Of a DNA stretch of 59,956 nucleotides, positions 35,510 through 44,664 are shown piece after piece (within the stretch, counting starts at the first letter, position 1; each line of letters begins with the position of its first letter). A program made the translations under genes and the position numbers. The notes under the pieces were generated by a model that was not told the origin of the DNA, did not search any database, and saw nothing but the letters and a program-made list of their open reading frames with translations. The DNA comes from Xanthobacter oligotrophicus (GTDB taxonomy: Bacteria; Pseudomonadota; Alphaproteobacteria; Rhizobiales; Xanthobacteraceae). Location of the stretch: NCBI RefSeq assembly GCF_008364685.1, contig NZ_VTTL01000017.1:1-59956 (forward strand), read 5' to 3'.

Positions 35510-36289
35510 CTATGGCGCCCCCGTCGTCGCCCTACCTTCGCGTCTCCACCTCCAGGCAGGGCAAGTCGGGCCTCGGATTGGAAGCTCAGCGCCAGTCATT
35601 TCCTGCTTCGCCGCGGCCGAGGTTTTGAGATCCTGGGCGAGCACATCGAAGTCGAGACCGGAAGGGGCGTTGATGCCCTTGATCGTCGGCTTGAGCTTGC
35701 GGCAGCGCTGGCCGCTGCCAAGCGGCGCAGATGCCCGGTGAACCGCGGCGCCTATCGTGTCGATGCGTCGAGGTCCCAAAGACATTTCATTGCCTCCATC
35801 AAGTCCGAGCAAGACGCGCCTGGCCATGACGAGACGATGGGAGGAAACATCGGGAATGTCGTATGGCGTCGCCCGGGCGGGCGAGCTCTTCCTGATGAGA
35901 TAACGCTCGCGGCCTTGCTCCGTGTATTTTTCGATCCCGACGGCGGGATTCACGCCCTTCGCGACGAGCCCGCGGGACACAGCAAAGGAATCCATGCTGC
36001 CGACCACGGCGCGCATCCGGTTGGCCTGGAGGAGGGTAGGGCGCATCTTGAGGTGAAGCTTCGCCAGATCCGCGGCTGTGAGGCTTTCGGCTTTGCGGCC
36101 TCCGAACTCAGGCAATACGTGGCGGTGCAGGATGTCTCGATAAAGAACCGTCGTGGTGGCCTTCCGCTTCGCCTCCATGTGCTCCAGGAGGTCGCCAAGC
36201 CGAACGGCGGTGCCCGCGTCCGCGAATGGTGGCTTGGCTTGTGTTGCAAATTTACCGCACAGTGTCGTGAAGCGGCTTCCCCTCCGCAT
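35510..36289 (-). pseudogene. Tyrosine recombinase/integrase, degenerate and truncated
   Basis: The first ~125 residues look like the SAM-like core-binding domain of an integrase: VLYRDILHRHVLPEFGGRKA, then TAADLAKLHLKMR and NRMRAVVGSMDSFAVSRGLV, NPAVGIEKY. After about residue 150 similarity fades. A stretch LLGLDGGNEMSLGPRRID may be a decayed first catalytic-arginine region, with glycine at the arginine position. The rest is antisense to the serine recombinase fragment. The catalytic RHRY set is lost. Confidence 0.6.
35512..35742 (+). pseudogene. Serine recombinase (resolvase) N-terminal fragment, frameshifted
   Basis: YLRVSTSRQGKSGLGLEAQR, with the catalytic serine of the resolvase family, is followed within 10 codons by a frameshift. 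The next frame continues GFEILGEHIEVETGRGVDAL then DRRLELAAALAAAKRRRCPV, as in large or Tn3-like serine recombinases. The remaining catalytic and DNA-binding parts are missing. The remnant lies opposite the degenerate end of a tyrosine integrase gene. Confidence 0.7.
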
Positions 36290-36365
36290 AAATGGTAATT
36301 AGGTATGACATTTATTATATCCAATTGAATATAGCTTTGCTGATTAACGCCCTGAGGATTGTCGT

Positions 36366-39300
36366 ATGTCCATTGCCTGTTACCGCTCGCGCGGGATGCG
36401 GATGCGTGCGCGCGTCGCCATCGTCTCTCCGGCAATCCATCCTCCGGGATTCCCGCCCACGCGTGCTGCTGCACGGGAACAGCGGGTCCGGCTGGCGCCA
36501 ATCCTTTCAGCCTCCACCGCGCTTGCGACGCTCCTGGCGACACCGGCCTTCGCGGCGCCCCAGGGCGGCAGCGTGGTCTCGGGAACGGCGACCATTTCCA
36601 CTTCGGGCACCACCACCAACGTCAATCAATCCACCAACAAGGCCATCATCAACTGGACGGCCTTCTCGGTCGCCGCCTCGGAGACCGTGAACTTCAACCA
36701 GCCGTCCGCCGCATCGGTGACGCTGAACCGCGTGATCGGCAACGAAAGCTCGGTCATCGCCGGCGCCATCAATGCCAACGGCCAGGTGTTCCTGGTCAAT
36801 TCCAACGGCATTCTCTTCACCGGCACCTCGCAGGTGAATGTGGGCGGCTTCGTCGCTTCCACGCTGGATATCAACAACGCGGACTTCATCGCTGGAAACT
36901 ACGTCTTCTCCGGCTCCTCCACCGCTTCGGTGGTGAACAAGGGCAACATCAGCGCGGCGAGCGGTGGCTATGTCTCGCTCCTGGGCAGGAGCGTGTCGAA
37001 TGAAGGCGTCATCACCGCCACGCTGGGCACCGTCTCGCTGAATGCCGCCTCGAAGATGACCCTCAATTTCGAGGGCAATTCCCTTGTGGACGTCACCCTC
37101 GACGAGGGGGTGCTGAACGCCCTGGTGGAGAACAAGCAGCTGATCAAGGCCGATGGCGGCAAGGTCATCATGACCGCCAAGGCGGCGGACGCGGTGCTTT
37201 CAGCGCAGGTGAACAACACCGGCATCATCCAGGCCCGCGCCATGGCGCAGCTCACGGGCGGTACCACCACCTACAAGAAGGGCTCCATCGCCCTGAAGGC
37301 GGATGGCGGCACCACCAAGGTCTCTGGCACCATCGACGCCTCGGCCCCCAATGGCGGCGATGGCGGCAGCATCGAGACCTCCGGCAACACGGTGAAGATC
37401 GACGAGGCCGCCACCATCACCACCCTTGCCAGCAGCGGCACCACCGGCAGCTGGCTCATCGATCCCGATGGCTTCACCATCGGCAATCGCGCCTATCCGA
37501 CGCGGCCATGGCACCGCTGGGCGCGTGACAATGGCGGCGACATTAGCGCTAGCAAATTAAGCTCCCTGCTCGCCACCACCAATGTTGAGATACAGTCCAC
37601 CGACGGCCGCGGCACCGACGGCGATATCAATGTCAATGCTGCGGTCTCATGGGCGGCTAACACCACGTTGACGCTCACCGCCACCAATGACATCAACATC
37701 AATGCACCGATCACCGCCACGGGGAAAAGCGCCGGGCTGAATCTGAACTATGGCGGCGATTATTACATCGCCAACGGCGCTGCGGTGACCTTGAACGGCG
37801 CCAACGCCAGCCTCGCCATGAACGGCCAAGCCTATACGCTCATCCACACCATGGCACAGTTGGCGGCCCTCGACGATGCCACCGGAACTGCGTCGGGCTT
37901 GTACGCCATCGCCAACGACATCGATGCTAGCGACACGAGCTACGATGGTGCCTTGGTTGCCAGGCTCAGCGGGACGCTGGCAGGCCTGGGCCACACCGTC
38001 AGCGGGCTCATCATATCGTCCGGCGGCAGTTATGTGGGCCTGATCGGCTCCGTCGGCAGCGACAGCACTGTCCGCGACCTCGGGCTGCTCGACGTGGACA
38101 TCACTGGAAATTCCACCGTCGGCGCCCTTGCAGGCGAAAATAACGGCGTCGTCAGCAACAGCTATGCGACCGGCGCGGTGACGAGCCTGTCCAGCGGCTG
38201 GGCCGGAACCGGCGGTCTGATCGGCGAAAACTACGGCACCATCGCCGGCTCCCACGCGGCCGTGGCGGTCACGAGCTCCGGCAATTATGTCGGAGGACTG
38301 GTTGGCTACAGCTACGGTCTCATTACCGGTTCCTACGCCACCGGCGATGTCTCGGGCTATATGACCGTCGGCGGGCTGATCGGCGGCGGTGGCGGTACCG
38401 TGAGCGATGCTTATGCCACCGGGGACGTAACCGGGAACAATTATGTCGGCGGACTGGCTGGAACCGCGGGCGGCACCTACACCAACGTCTATGCCACCGG
38501 AAACGTGACCGGCGTCGAGACCGTGGGCGGTCTCATCGGCTACAGCAACGGCGTCACGTTGAACACCGCCTACGCCAGCGGAAACGTAACAGGCGCGGGC
38601 CAGGATGTCGGCGGACTGCTCGGCATGAGCAATTATGGAACGCTCACCAACGTTTCTGCATCCGGTGCCGTGACCAATACCGGAAGCTATACTGGCGGAC
38701 TCGTCGGAAGGACCGACGGAACGACGATCAGCAATGCTTCCTTCTCCGGGACAGTGACCGGGGCCTTCGGCACCGGCGGCATCGCAGGCTTTAATGGGGG
38801 AACCATCACCGATGCCCAGGTGACGGGGAGCGTGACGGGAACCGCCGCCGTGGGCGGTATCGCCGGTCTCAATCTCGGCGGCACCATCCGTAACGTTCTG
38901 TTTGCCGGCAGCGTGACAGGCCTCATGACGGTGGGCGGTGTGGCCGGTGCGAGCACCGGCATCATCGACAATGCCACCTCCACAGGAACAGTCTCCGGAA
39001 GGAGCAATGTCGGCGGTATCGCCGGCAATAATCTCGGCGGCATCACCAATTCGTCTGTCACGGGCGCAGTCTCCGGAACGGAGAATACCGGGGGGCTGGT
39101 CGGCAACAACATCGGCTCGGGCGAGGTTTCCAACAGCACCTGGAACACCACATCCACCGGCCAGGCCGGAGGCGTCGGAAACGGAGAGGGGATCGGCACC
39201 TCGGTGTTGGGCGTGACGCCGCCGCCGATCCCTGCCTATGCAACGGATGCTGTGCAATCGGCCGTGCGCGCAGCCACTGTCAACGCCACTATCGGCGTGC

Positions 39301-39623
39301 AGGAGACGGCGGACAATCCTCGTTTCGCGAGGCAGGCGGCGGCGGGGACGTCTGCGACGGCGGCGTTGGCGGGGCCTTCGGTGGCCTCCCAGATCGACAG
39401 CAGCGCGGCGCCGGCACCGACCACCTCCTGGCGCCAGCTGCAGGAGCAGGAGGAGCGGCGCCGGAAGCGCGCGGCCCAGCAGGCGCGCCCGGCGGCGACG
39501 CCGACAGGCGGCTATGGCGGGGCCATCCGTTCCATCGACGTGGACGGCCAGCATTTCGAGCTGGAGAGGGACACCGCGCCCGAAACCCCGGCACCCGCCC
39601 AGCCGGCCACCCCGGCCCAGTAA
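36366..39623 (+). CDS. Two-partner secretion exoprotein (TpsA) with GLUG repeats
   Basis: The 1085-residue protein has a long signal region, cleavage probably after AFA near 63. The TPS/haemagglutinin N-domain follows (about 65-310), with NVNQSTNKAIINWTAFSVA and the NSNGI motif near 145-149 (variant of NPNGI). From about 560 to 925, about thirteen GLUG-type repeats (VGGLIGYSNG, VGGIAGNNLGG and similar, alternating with YATG/NVTG segments) form a likely beta-helix. The last ~65 residues are different: a charged QLQEQEERRRKRAAQQ helix near 1022-1038 and a Pro/Ala-rich end. It would cross the outer membrane through the TpsB encoded next. It may be an adhesin or surface matrix protein. Confidence 0.85.
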   Translation: MSIACYRSRGMRMRARVAIVSPAIHPPGFPPTRAAAREQRVRLAPILSASTALATLLATPAFAAPQGGSVVSGTATISTSGTTTNVNQSTNKAIINWTAFSVAASETVNFNQPSAASVTLNRVIGNESSVIAGAINANGQVFLVNSNGILFTGTSQVNVGGFVASTLDINNADFIAGNYVFSGSSTASVVNKGNISAASGGYVSLLGRSVSNEGVITATLGTVSLNAASKMTLNFEGNSLVDVTLDEGVLNALVENKQLIKADGGKVIMTAKAADAVLSAQVNNTGIIQARAMAQLTGGTTTYKKGSIALKADGGTTKVSGTIDASAPNGGDGGSIETSGNTVKIDEAATITTLASSGTTGSWLIDPDGFTIGNRAYPTRPWHRWARDNGGDISASKLSSLLATTNVEIQSTDGRGTDGDINVNAAVSWAANTTLTLTATNDININAPITATGKSAGLNLNYGGDYYIANGAAVTLNGANASLAMNGQAYTLIHTMAQLAALDDATGTASGLYAIANDIDASDTSYDGALVARLSGTLAGLGHTVSGLIISSGGSYVGLIGSVGSDSTVRDLGLLDVDITGNSTVGALAGENNGVVSNSYATGAVTSLSSGWAGTGGLIGENYGTIAGSHAAVAVTSSGNYVGGLVGYSYGLITGSYATGDVSGYMTVGGLIGGGGGTVSDAYATGDVTGNNYVGGLAGTAGGTYTNVYATGNVTGVETVGGLIGYSNGVTLNTAYASGNVTGAGQDVGGLLGMSNYGTLTNVSASGAVTNTGSYTGGLVGRTDGTTISNASFSGTVTGAFGTGGIAGFNGGTITDAQVTGSVTGTAAVGGIAGLNLGGTIRNVLFAGSVTGLMTVGGVAGASTGIIDNATSTGTVSGRSNVGGIAGNNLGGITNSSVTGAVSGTENTGGLVGNNIGSGEVSNSTWNTTSTGQAGGVGNGEGIGTSVLGVTPPPIPAYATDAVQSAVRAATVNATIGVQETADNPRFARQAAAGTSATAALAGPSVASQIDSSAAPAPTTSWRQLQEQEERRRKRAAQQARPAATPTGGYGGAIRSIDVDGQHFELERDTAPETPAPAQPATPAQ

Positions 39624-39841
39624 GGGCGCCCCCATCGGGCCGGGCGGACTGCCTCATCCGGCCCGCTCCCGCCGCCGACGGCCCGCCCGTGGGGGGCGGT
39701 GCCGCTTCCAGCGCCGCCGCAGGGCTGTGCCTTCGGCGGCGGGGATCTTGTCGCGTCAGCGCCCGGCTTTTGGGCCGCGCGTTTCATCTGCCCCTTTGGT
39801 CTCGTTCGTTCATCCGCACCTTGCCTTCCGAGAGCCTTGCC

Positions 39842-41605
39842 ATGACCCGTTCCAGGATTTCCGCCGGATCATCCCGGCCAGGCGCCATGCGTGTTTCAGG
39901 CCTCGCCCTCGCGGCTGCGGTCGGGCTGCTCGCCCCGGCGTCGGCCCTCGCCCAGGGCCTGCCCTTCAACATCGGCGATGCGGTGCGCGATGCCCAGCAG
40001 TCCCAGCAGGCGGCGCCGCAGCCGCAGCAGGTCGCGCCGCTGGTCCTGCCCAGGCTCGCCGAGCCGCAGCTGGTGCTGCCGGACACGTCCACCCTCCACG
40101 TGCGCCACATCGCCGTCACTGGTACGGATGGGCTGGCGGTCAGCGAGGAGAAGCTGCGCGCGGTGCTTGCGCCCTATGAGGGCAGGAAGCTCACCCTCGC
40201 CGAGATCTACGAGGCCGCCGATAAGGTGACCGCCCTCTATCGTGACACCGGATACCTGGTGGCCAAGGTCTATGTGCCCCAGCAGGACGCACGAAAAGGC
40301 ACCCTTACATTCAAGCTGGTGCCCGGCCGCTACGGCCAGGTGACGGTCAAGAACGACAGCCGGGTCAGGGACTTCATGGTGCGGGGCACCCTCGACACCC
40401 AGAAGGTGCTGCCGGGCGAACTGATCGAGCAGGCGCGGCTGGAACGGGCCATGCTGCTGATCTCCGACCTTGCCGGCGCCGGCATGCCGCGGGCGGTGAT
40501 CGGGGCGGGCGCGACCCAGGGCGCCTCCGACGTCCTGTTCGACGTGCCCGAGCAGCGCCTCATCGACGGCTTCCTCATGGGCGACAATTTCGGCACGCCC
40601 TACACCGGCATCTGGCGCGCCTCGGGCGGCTTCAACATCAATTCCCCGCTCGGCATCGGCGACCGGCTCTCCGTCTTCGGCCTCGTCTCCAACTCCACCG
40701 ACATGCTCAACGGGCGCGTGGCCTATTCCCTGCCGCTCGGGTACGACGGCCTGAGGGCGGAGGTGGCGGCCTTCCGCACCACCTATGCGCTGGGCGACAC
40801 CTATGCCGACCTCGACGCCACCGGTGTCGCCGACGGCGTCTCGGCGACCCTGCTTTACCCCTTCAAGCGCTCGCGGGCGGATTCCATCTGGGGTAGCGCG
40901 GTCTACACCTACAAGAACCTCAATGACGAGACCATGGGCGTCTCCTACGCCCACCGCACCATCAACGAGGGCACGGTGGGCCTCAACCGCGACACCTCGG
41001 GCGTCCTCTTCGGCCTGCCGGTGGTGACCTCCGCGGCGGTGGCCTTCACCTTCGGCAACGTGGACTTCCCCGAGGCCGACCAGGCGCTGGCCAACCTGCT
41101 GGGCGCCGACACCCAGGGCGACTTCTCCAAGCTCACCTTATCCTTCGTGATGACGGTGGCGCTGCTGGAGAAGCTGTCCCTGTCGGTGAACGTGCGCGGG
41201 CAGAAGTCGTTCTCGGGCAACCTTGATTCTTCCGAGCAATTCTCCCTCACCGGCATCTTCGGGGTGAGGAGCTATTACGAAGGGCTTTCCGGGGACAGCG
41301 GCTGGCTGGTGACGCCGGAACTGAAATACGCCCTGCCGGACATTTATGGCTGGCATCACGCGGTGAGCGCGTTTGCCGACGTGGGCGGCGTGGCGCTGGA
41401 AAACGGCGCCTACACCATCACCCAGCCGGACTATGTGCAGCTCGCCGACATCGGCCTCGGCTATTACGGCAACTACGAATACAGCCCCGGCCGCAACCTG
41501 CTGCTGAAGGCGTATCTGGCCTGGAGCGTGGGCGGCAACGAGGCCGAGGCCGGCTACAGCCGCGGCGGCACCGTGGGCCTGATCCAGGCCGGCTTCACCT
41601 TCTGA
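39842..41605 (+). CDS. TpsB outer-membrane transporter (ShlB/FhaC/HecB family)
   Basis: ATG 39842 gives 587 residues and a typical signal peptide (SGLALAAAVGLLAPASALAQ). A POTRA region follows (LHVRHIAVTG near 80 through GYLVAKVYVPQQDA and DVLFDVPEQR near 235), then a 16-strand barrel. The conserved lid-loop motif VRGY appears as GVRSYYEG near 476-483, with serine for glycine. An open frame extends upstream to 39689 but crosses GC-rich spacer. It should export the TpsA encoded 218 bp upstream. The downstream ExbB/ExbD/TonB genes are unusual partners; the exporter is not known to need them. Confidence 0.85.
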   Translation: MTRSRISAGSSRPGAMRVSGLALAAAVGLLAPASALAQGLPFNIGDAVRDAQQSQQAAPQPQQVAPLVLPRLAEPQLVLPDTSTLHVRHIAVTGTDGLAVSEEKLRAVLAPYEGRKLTLAEIYEAADKVTALYRDTGYLVAKVYVPQQDARKGTLTFKLVPGRYGQVTVKNDSRVRDFMVRGTLDTQKVLPGELIEQARLERAMLLISDLAGAGMPRAVIGAGATQGASDVLFDVPEQRLIDGFLMGDNFGTPYTGIWRASGGFNINSPLGIGDRLSVFGLVSNSTDMLNGRVAYSLPLGYDGLRAEVAAFRTTYALGDTYADLDATGVADGVSATLLYPFKRSRADSIWGSAVYTYKNLNDETMGVSYAHRTINEGTVGLNRDTSGVLFGLPVVTSAAVAFTFGNVDFPEADQALANLLGADTQGDFSKLTLSFVMTVALLEKLSLSVNVRGQKSFSGNLDSSEQFSLTGIFGVRSYYEGLSGDSGWLVTPELKYALPDIYGWHHAVSAFADVGGVALENGAYTITQPDYVQLADIGLGYYGNYEYSPGRNLLLKAYLAWSVGGNEAEAGYSRGGTVGLIQAGFTF

Positions 41606-41617
41606 CGGGCGGGATCC

Positions 41618-42103
41618 ATGGCAAGCATGAGCTGGCTGAACGAAGCCATCGATTACGGCGTCATCGGGCTGCTGCTGGTGCTGAGCATCCTGGTGGTGGC
41701 GGTGGTGCTGGAGCGCATCGTCTTCTTCGCGCGGGTGAGGCCTGAGGCCTACGCCTCGTCCAAGGTGCTGGAGCTGGACCTGTCGAAACGGCTGGTGGTG
41801 GTGGCCTCGGTGGCCTCCAACGCGCCCTATATCGGGCTGCTGGGGACGGTGCTGGGCATCATGCTCACCTTCTCCAGCATGGACCTGTCCGCCGGGGCCG
41901 ACCCGGGCAAGATCATGGTGGGCTTGGCTTTGGCGCTGAAGGCCACGGCGGCGGGGCTGGTGGTCGCGCTGGTGGCGGTGGTGGCCTACAACGCGCTCTT
42001 GCGCCGGGCCAAGGTGCTGATGCTCAGGTGGGAGATCGCCCGGGAAGGCGCGAAAGCGGCGGCCGCGTCAGGCCCGGTCCCGGCGGGGGCGTCCCATGGA
42101 TGA
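41618..42103 (+). CDS. exbB: ExbB proton-channel subunit, short type 2
   Basis: The 161-residue protein is shorter than enterobacterial ExbB (about 240) and matches the Helicobacter/Campylobacter type: [40 protein letters not shown] then [18 protein letters not shown], and [20 protein letters not shown]. Three hydrophobic segments are visible; the channel threonines are in the last two. It starts 13 bp after tpsB and overlaps exbD by 8 bp. It forms the proton-motive motor with ExbD. Confidence 0.85.
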   Translation: MASMSWLNEAIDYGVIGLLLVLSILVVAVVLERIVFFARVRPEAYASSKVLELDLSKRLVVVASVASNAPYIGLLGTVLGIMLTFSSMDLSAGADPGKIMVGLALALKATAAGLVVALVAVVAYNALLRRAKVLMLRWEIAREGAKAAAASGPVPAGASHG

Positions 42104-42512
42104 GAAGCCGTTCGAGACCATGAACGTCATCCCGTTCGTGGACATCATGCTGGTGCTGTTGACCATGGTGCTCACCACGGCGAGCTTCATCGCGGTGGGC
42201 CGCATCCCGGTGAGCCTGCCGCAGGCCGCGCCCATGAAGGTGGAGCAGCAGAAGGACGCCATGATCGAGATCACGGCGGACGGCACCCTGCACCTGGATG
42301 GCGTCGCGCTCTCGGTGGAGGAGCTGAAGGGCCGGCTCGGCGCGATGCCGAAGGACACCTCCATCCTGATCCGGGCCGACAAGGCCGTCGTCTTCCAGAG
42401 CTTCGTGGACGTGGCCGACGTGCTGAAGACCCTCGCCTTCACCAAGGTCGGAGTACAGACCAAGGGCCTCGCCGCTGGAGCGGGAGCCGCGGCGACGGCG
42501 GTCCGGCCATGA
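42096..42512 (+). CDS. exbD: ExbD motor subunit (TolR/ExbD family)
   Basis: The 138-residue protein has one N-terminal transmembrane helix, [19 protein letters not shown], containing the essential aspartate near residue 14. A periplasmic domain follows, with [19 protein letters not shown] and [20 protein letters not shown]. Length and order exbB-exbD-tonB match the type 2 systems. Its end overlaps tonB as ATGA. Confidence 0.88.
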   Translation: MDEKPFETMNVIPFVDIMLVLLTMVLTTASFIAVGRIPVSLPQAAPMKVEQQKDAMIEITADGTLHLDGVALSVEELKGRLGAMPKDTSILIRADKAVVFQSFVDVADVLKTLAFTKVGVQTKGLAAGAGAAATAVRP

Positions 42513-43249
42513 GCTTCACCCTGGGCCACGGCCTCGCCGCCTCGCTCGCCTTGCACGGGGCGCTCATCCTGCCCTTCGTCATGGTGCTGGATGCGCCGCC
42601 GCCGCAGGATAACCAGTTGCTGGTGGTGGAGCTTCAGGGCCTCGTCTCCGACACCCAGTCCGACCAGCAGGTGCTGCAGCAGACCAAGGGCGCGCCGGAG
42701 CAGAAGCCGCAGGAGGAAGCGCAGGAGGAACAGAAGACACAAACCACCCAGGCGGCGTCTCCCGAACGGCCGCAGGAGGATCAGGCCGCCGCCGGCACCT
42801 TCGCGCCGGCTCCCCCGCCGTCGCCCGAGCAGCAGGCGCAGGACGCTCCGCCGCAGGAGAGCGCCAAGCCCGCCGAGGCGCAGTCGGGCAATCCCGGCCT
42901 TGCCGACGTCCAGGGCACGCAGGAGCAGAAACTGGCGCGGACGGTGGCGCCCGTGGACGAGGCGCAGATCCTCAAGGCCTATGTGCGAGACCTGACGAAG
43001 AAACTGAAGGACAACCTCATCTATCCGCCCGATGCCCAGCGCAGCATCCGCAGGAAGGGCACGACCTACGTCTCCTTCACCGTGGAGGCAGACGGCTCGG
43101 TGCACCCCGGCTCGCTGAAGGTCACGCGCTCCAGCGGGACGCCGGCCTATGACGCCGCCGCCCTCCGCACGGTGGAGAAGAACGCCCCCTTCGACCTGCC
43201 CCCGCGCCCCATGGCCGTGGGCGTGCCTGTCGACTACTTCCCGAACTGA
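42509..43249 (+). CDS. tonB: TonB family energy transducer
   Basis: The 246-residue protein has an N-terminal anchor with the SxxxH motif (SLALH near 12-16) used for coupling to ExbB/ExbD. A long Gln/Glu/Pro/Ala-rich periplasmic linker spans about 45-150. A TonB C-terminal domain (LIYPPDAQRSIRRKGTTYVS, then FTVEADGSVHPGSLKVTRSS, DLPPRPMAVGVPVDYFP) follows. No TonB-dependent receptor gene lies nearby, so the only outer-membrane partner in the cluster is TpsB. Confidence 0.88.
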   Translation: MSFTLGHGLAASLALHGALILPFVMVLDAPPPQDNQLLVVELQGLVSDTQSDQQVLQQTKGAPEQKPQEEAQEEQKTQTTQAASPERPQEDQAAAGTFAPAPPPSPEQQAQDAPPQESAKPAEAQSGNPGLADVQGTQEQKLARTVAPVDEAQILKAYVRDLTKKLKDNLIYPPDAQRSIRRKGTTYVSFTVEADGSVHPGSLKVTRSSGTPAYDAAALRTVEKNAPFDLPPRPMAVGVPVDYFPN

Positions 43250-43258
43250 GCGCCAGCC

Positions 43259-43537
43259 ATGCCGATCCTTGTCGCGCGCCCCGCGCGCTGCGCCAGCCTG
43301 CTCCTGGTTCTCTTTCTGGGTCTTTCCACCCTCGCCGCCGGTCCGGCGCTGGCGCAGGACGTCGCCGGTCGGGCGGGCGGCGTAGCGGTCCCGGCCGATG
43401 AGGTGAAGGCCTGGCTCGGCGTCGGCTACGGCACGGTCCGTCGGCAGATCGCCAACTTCGTCAGCGCCTGCAACTACTGGACCCGGCGCCTGGACGGCGC
43501 GCGGGACGGAGGCGACGCCGGGCAAGCCGGCGTGTGA
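43259..43537 (+). CDS. Small exported protein of unknown function
   Basis: The 92-residue product has a clear signal peptide (SLLLVLFLGLSTLAAGPALA, cleavage near 33). A mature part of about 60 residues follows, with ADEVKAWLGVGYGTVRRQIA and a single cysteine in FVSACNYWTRRLDG. It starts 9 bp after tonB and ends the cluster. I do not recognise the family. It may be a periplasmic accessory of the TPS-Ton cluster. Confidence 0.65.
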   Translation: MPILVARPARCASLLLVLFLGLSTLAAGPALAQDVAGRAGGVAVPADEVKAWLGVGYGTVRRQIANFVSACNYWTRRLDGARDGGDAGQAGV

Positions 43538-43793
43538 CGCGGCGCGCACCCTTCGATCTCGCCTCGGCCACGCCCGCCTCTGCCACGCCCGCCGCGGCCT
43601 CGGGGGTCCGCCGCCTTTCGGTCGGACGGCGGGGCGCACCGCCTGGGGGCGTCTGGTGTCGGCTCAGAAAGAGGCGCCGGGTGGCCGGCAGACGGCCGCA
43701 TGCCCGGCGCAGGCCGCTGACGCCGTCATAACGTTCAACCGGACGCCATGACAGGCCGCGGCGGCAGGGGATGGAGCCCCGAAGCCGCGTTCC

Positions 43794-44555
43794 TCACCGC
43801 GCCTGCATCCTCAGTCCGGCATCCAGCCGGAACACCGCGCCGTTCACCATCGGGTTGGCGGCGATGCTGGCGACCATCTGGGCAAATTCATGGGGTCGGC
43901 CGGCCCGCTTGGGGAAGGGGATGATGTCGAACACGCGGTCCTGCACGTCCTGCGTCATGGCTTCCACCATGGGCGTGCCGAACAGGCCCGGAGCGATGGC
44001 TGCGACGCGGATGCCATGGCGCGCCAATTCCCGCGCCGCCGGCAAGGTGAGGGAAGCGACCCCGCCCTTCGATGCGGCATAGGCGGCCTGACCGATCTGG
44101 CCTTCGTAGGCGGCGACAGACGCCGTGTTGACGATGACGCCGCGCTCGCCTTCCGCGTTCGGCGCATTCTCCACCATCGCCGCGGCGGCGAGGCGCAGCC
44201 AATTGTAGGTGCCGACAAGGTTGACGCGCACGATGCGCTCGAATTCGGCGAGCGAGCCCGGCCCGTCCTTCTCCACGATGCGCGCGCCGGGGGCGATGCC
44301 GGCGCAGTTCACCAGCAGGCGCGGCCGGCCGCGCTCGGCGAGAATGCGGGCGAAGGCGGCTTCGGAGGCGGGCCCGTCCGCCACATCGCAGGCGAGGGTG
44401 AGCGCGCCGGTTTCCCGCGCAAGATCGGCCATGCTTTCGGCCTTCAGGTCGACCAGGGCGAGGCGGGCGCCGGCCTCGGCGAGCAAGCGGGCGGTGGCGT
44501 TGCCGAGCCCGGAGGCGGCGCCGGTGACAATGGCGAGCGCGTCGGTCACATCCAT
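43794..44555 (-). CDS. Short-chain dehydrogenase/reductase (3-hydroxyacyl-CoA dehydrogenase type II-like)
   Basis: The 253-residue SDR has TGAASGLG near 11-18, NCAGIAPG near 83-90, and the catalytic S..YxxxK as NTASVAAYEGQIGQAAYAAS followed by KGG near 140-160. PFPKRAGRPHEFAQMVASI at the C-terminus is characteristic of HSD17B10-like enzymes, which oxidise 3-hydroxyacyl-CoAs. ATG 44555 is chosen because the frame upstream is spacer. It ends the minus-strand acyl-CoA operon, 109 bp after the nitroreductase. Confidence 0.85.
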   Translation of the reverse strand: MDVTDALAIVTGAASGLGNATARLLAEAGARLALVDLKAESMADLARETGALTLACDVADGPASEAAFARILAERGRPRLLVNCAGIAPGARIVEKDGPGSLAEFERIVRVNLVGTYNWLRLAAAAMVENAPNAEGERGVIVNTASVAAYEGQIGQAAYAASKGGVASLTLPAARELARHGIRVAAIAPGLFGTPMVEAMTQDVQDRVFDIIPFPKRAGRPHEFAQMVASIAANPMVNGAVFRLDAGLRMQAR

Positions 44556-44664
44556 GGGTCTGCTCCGGTCTGTTCGTGCGTGGGGCCGCACGACATCATT
44601 CGCGCCGGCGGGGGCGGGCGCGTCAGGGTTCAAAGTGCGGGAGGCCGGGTCGCCGGCCCGTCGG

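Noticed and set aside
36366-39623. The regular ~70-80-bp periodicity in tpsA considered as a CRISPR or tandem DNA repeat
   Set aside because: The repeats are protein-level GLUG units with varied DNA sequence and no unique spacers.
37647-39635. A 662-codon minus-strand frame opposite the tpsA repeats
   Set aside because: Explained by the repeated GC-rich codons of the GLUG region; no domain or start signal.
39624-39841. N-terminal extension of TpsB to 39689
   Set aside because: The extra 51 residues cross GC-rich hairpin-forming spacer and would precede a normal signal peptide that begins at 39842.
43538-43793. Possible small gene in the 256-bp gap after the small exported protein
   Set aside because: The gap is very GC-rich with short imperfect repeats; frames are Arg/Pro-rich and lack an RBS.
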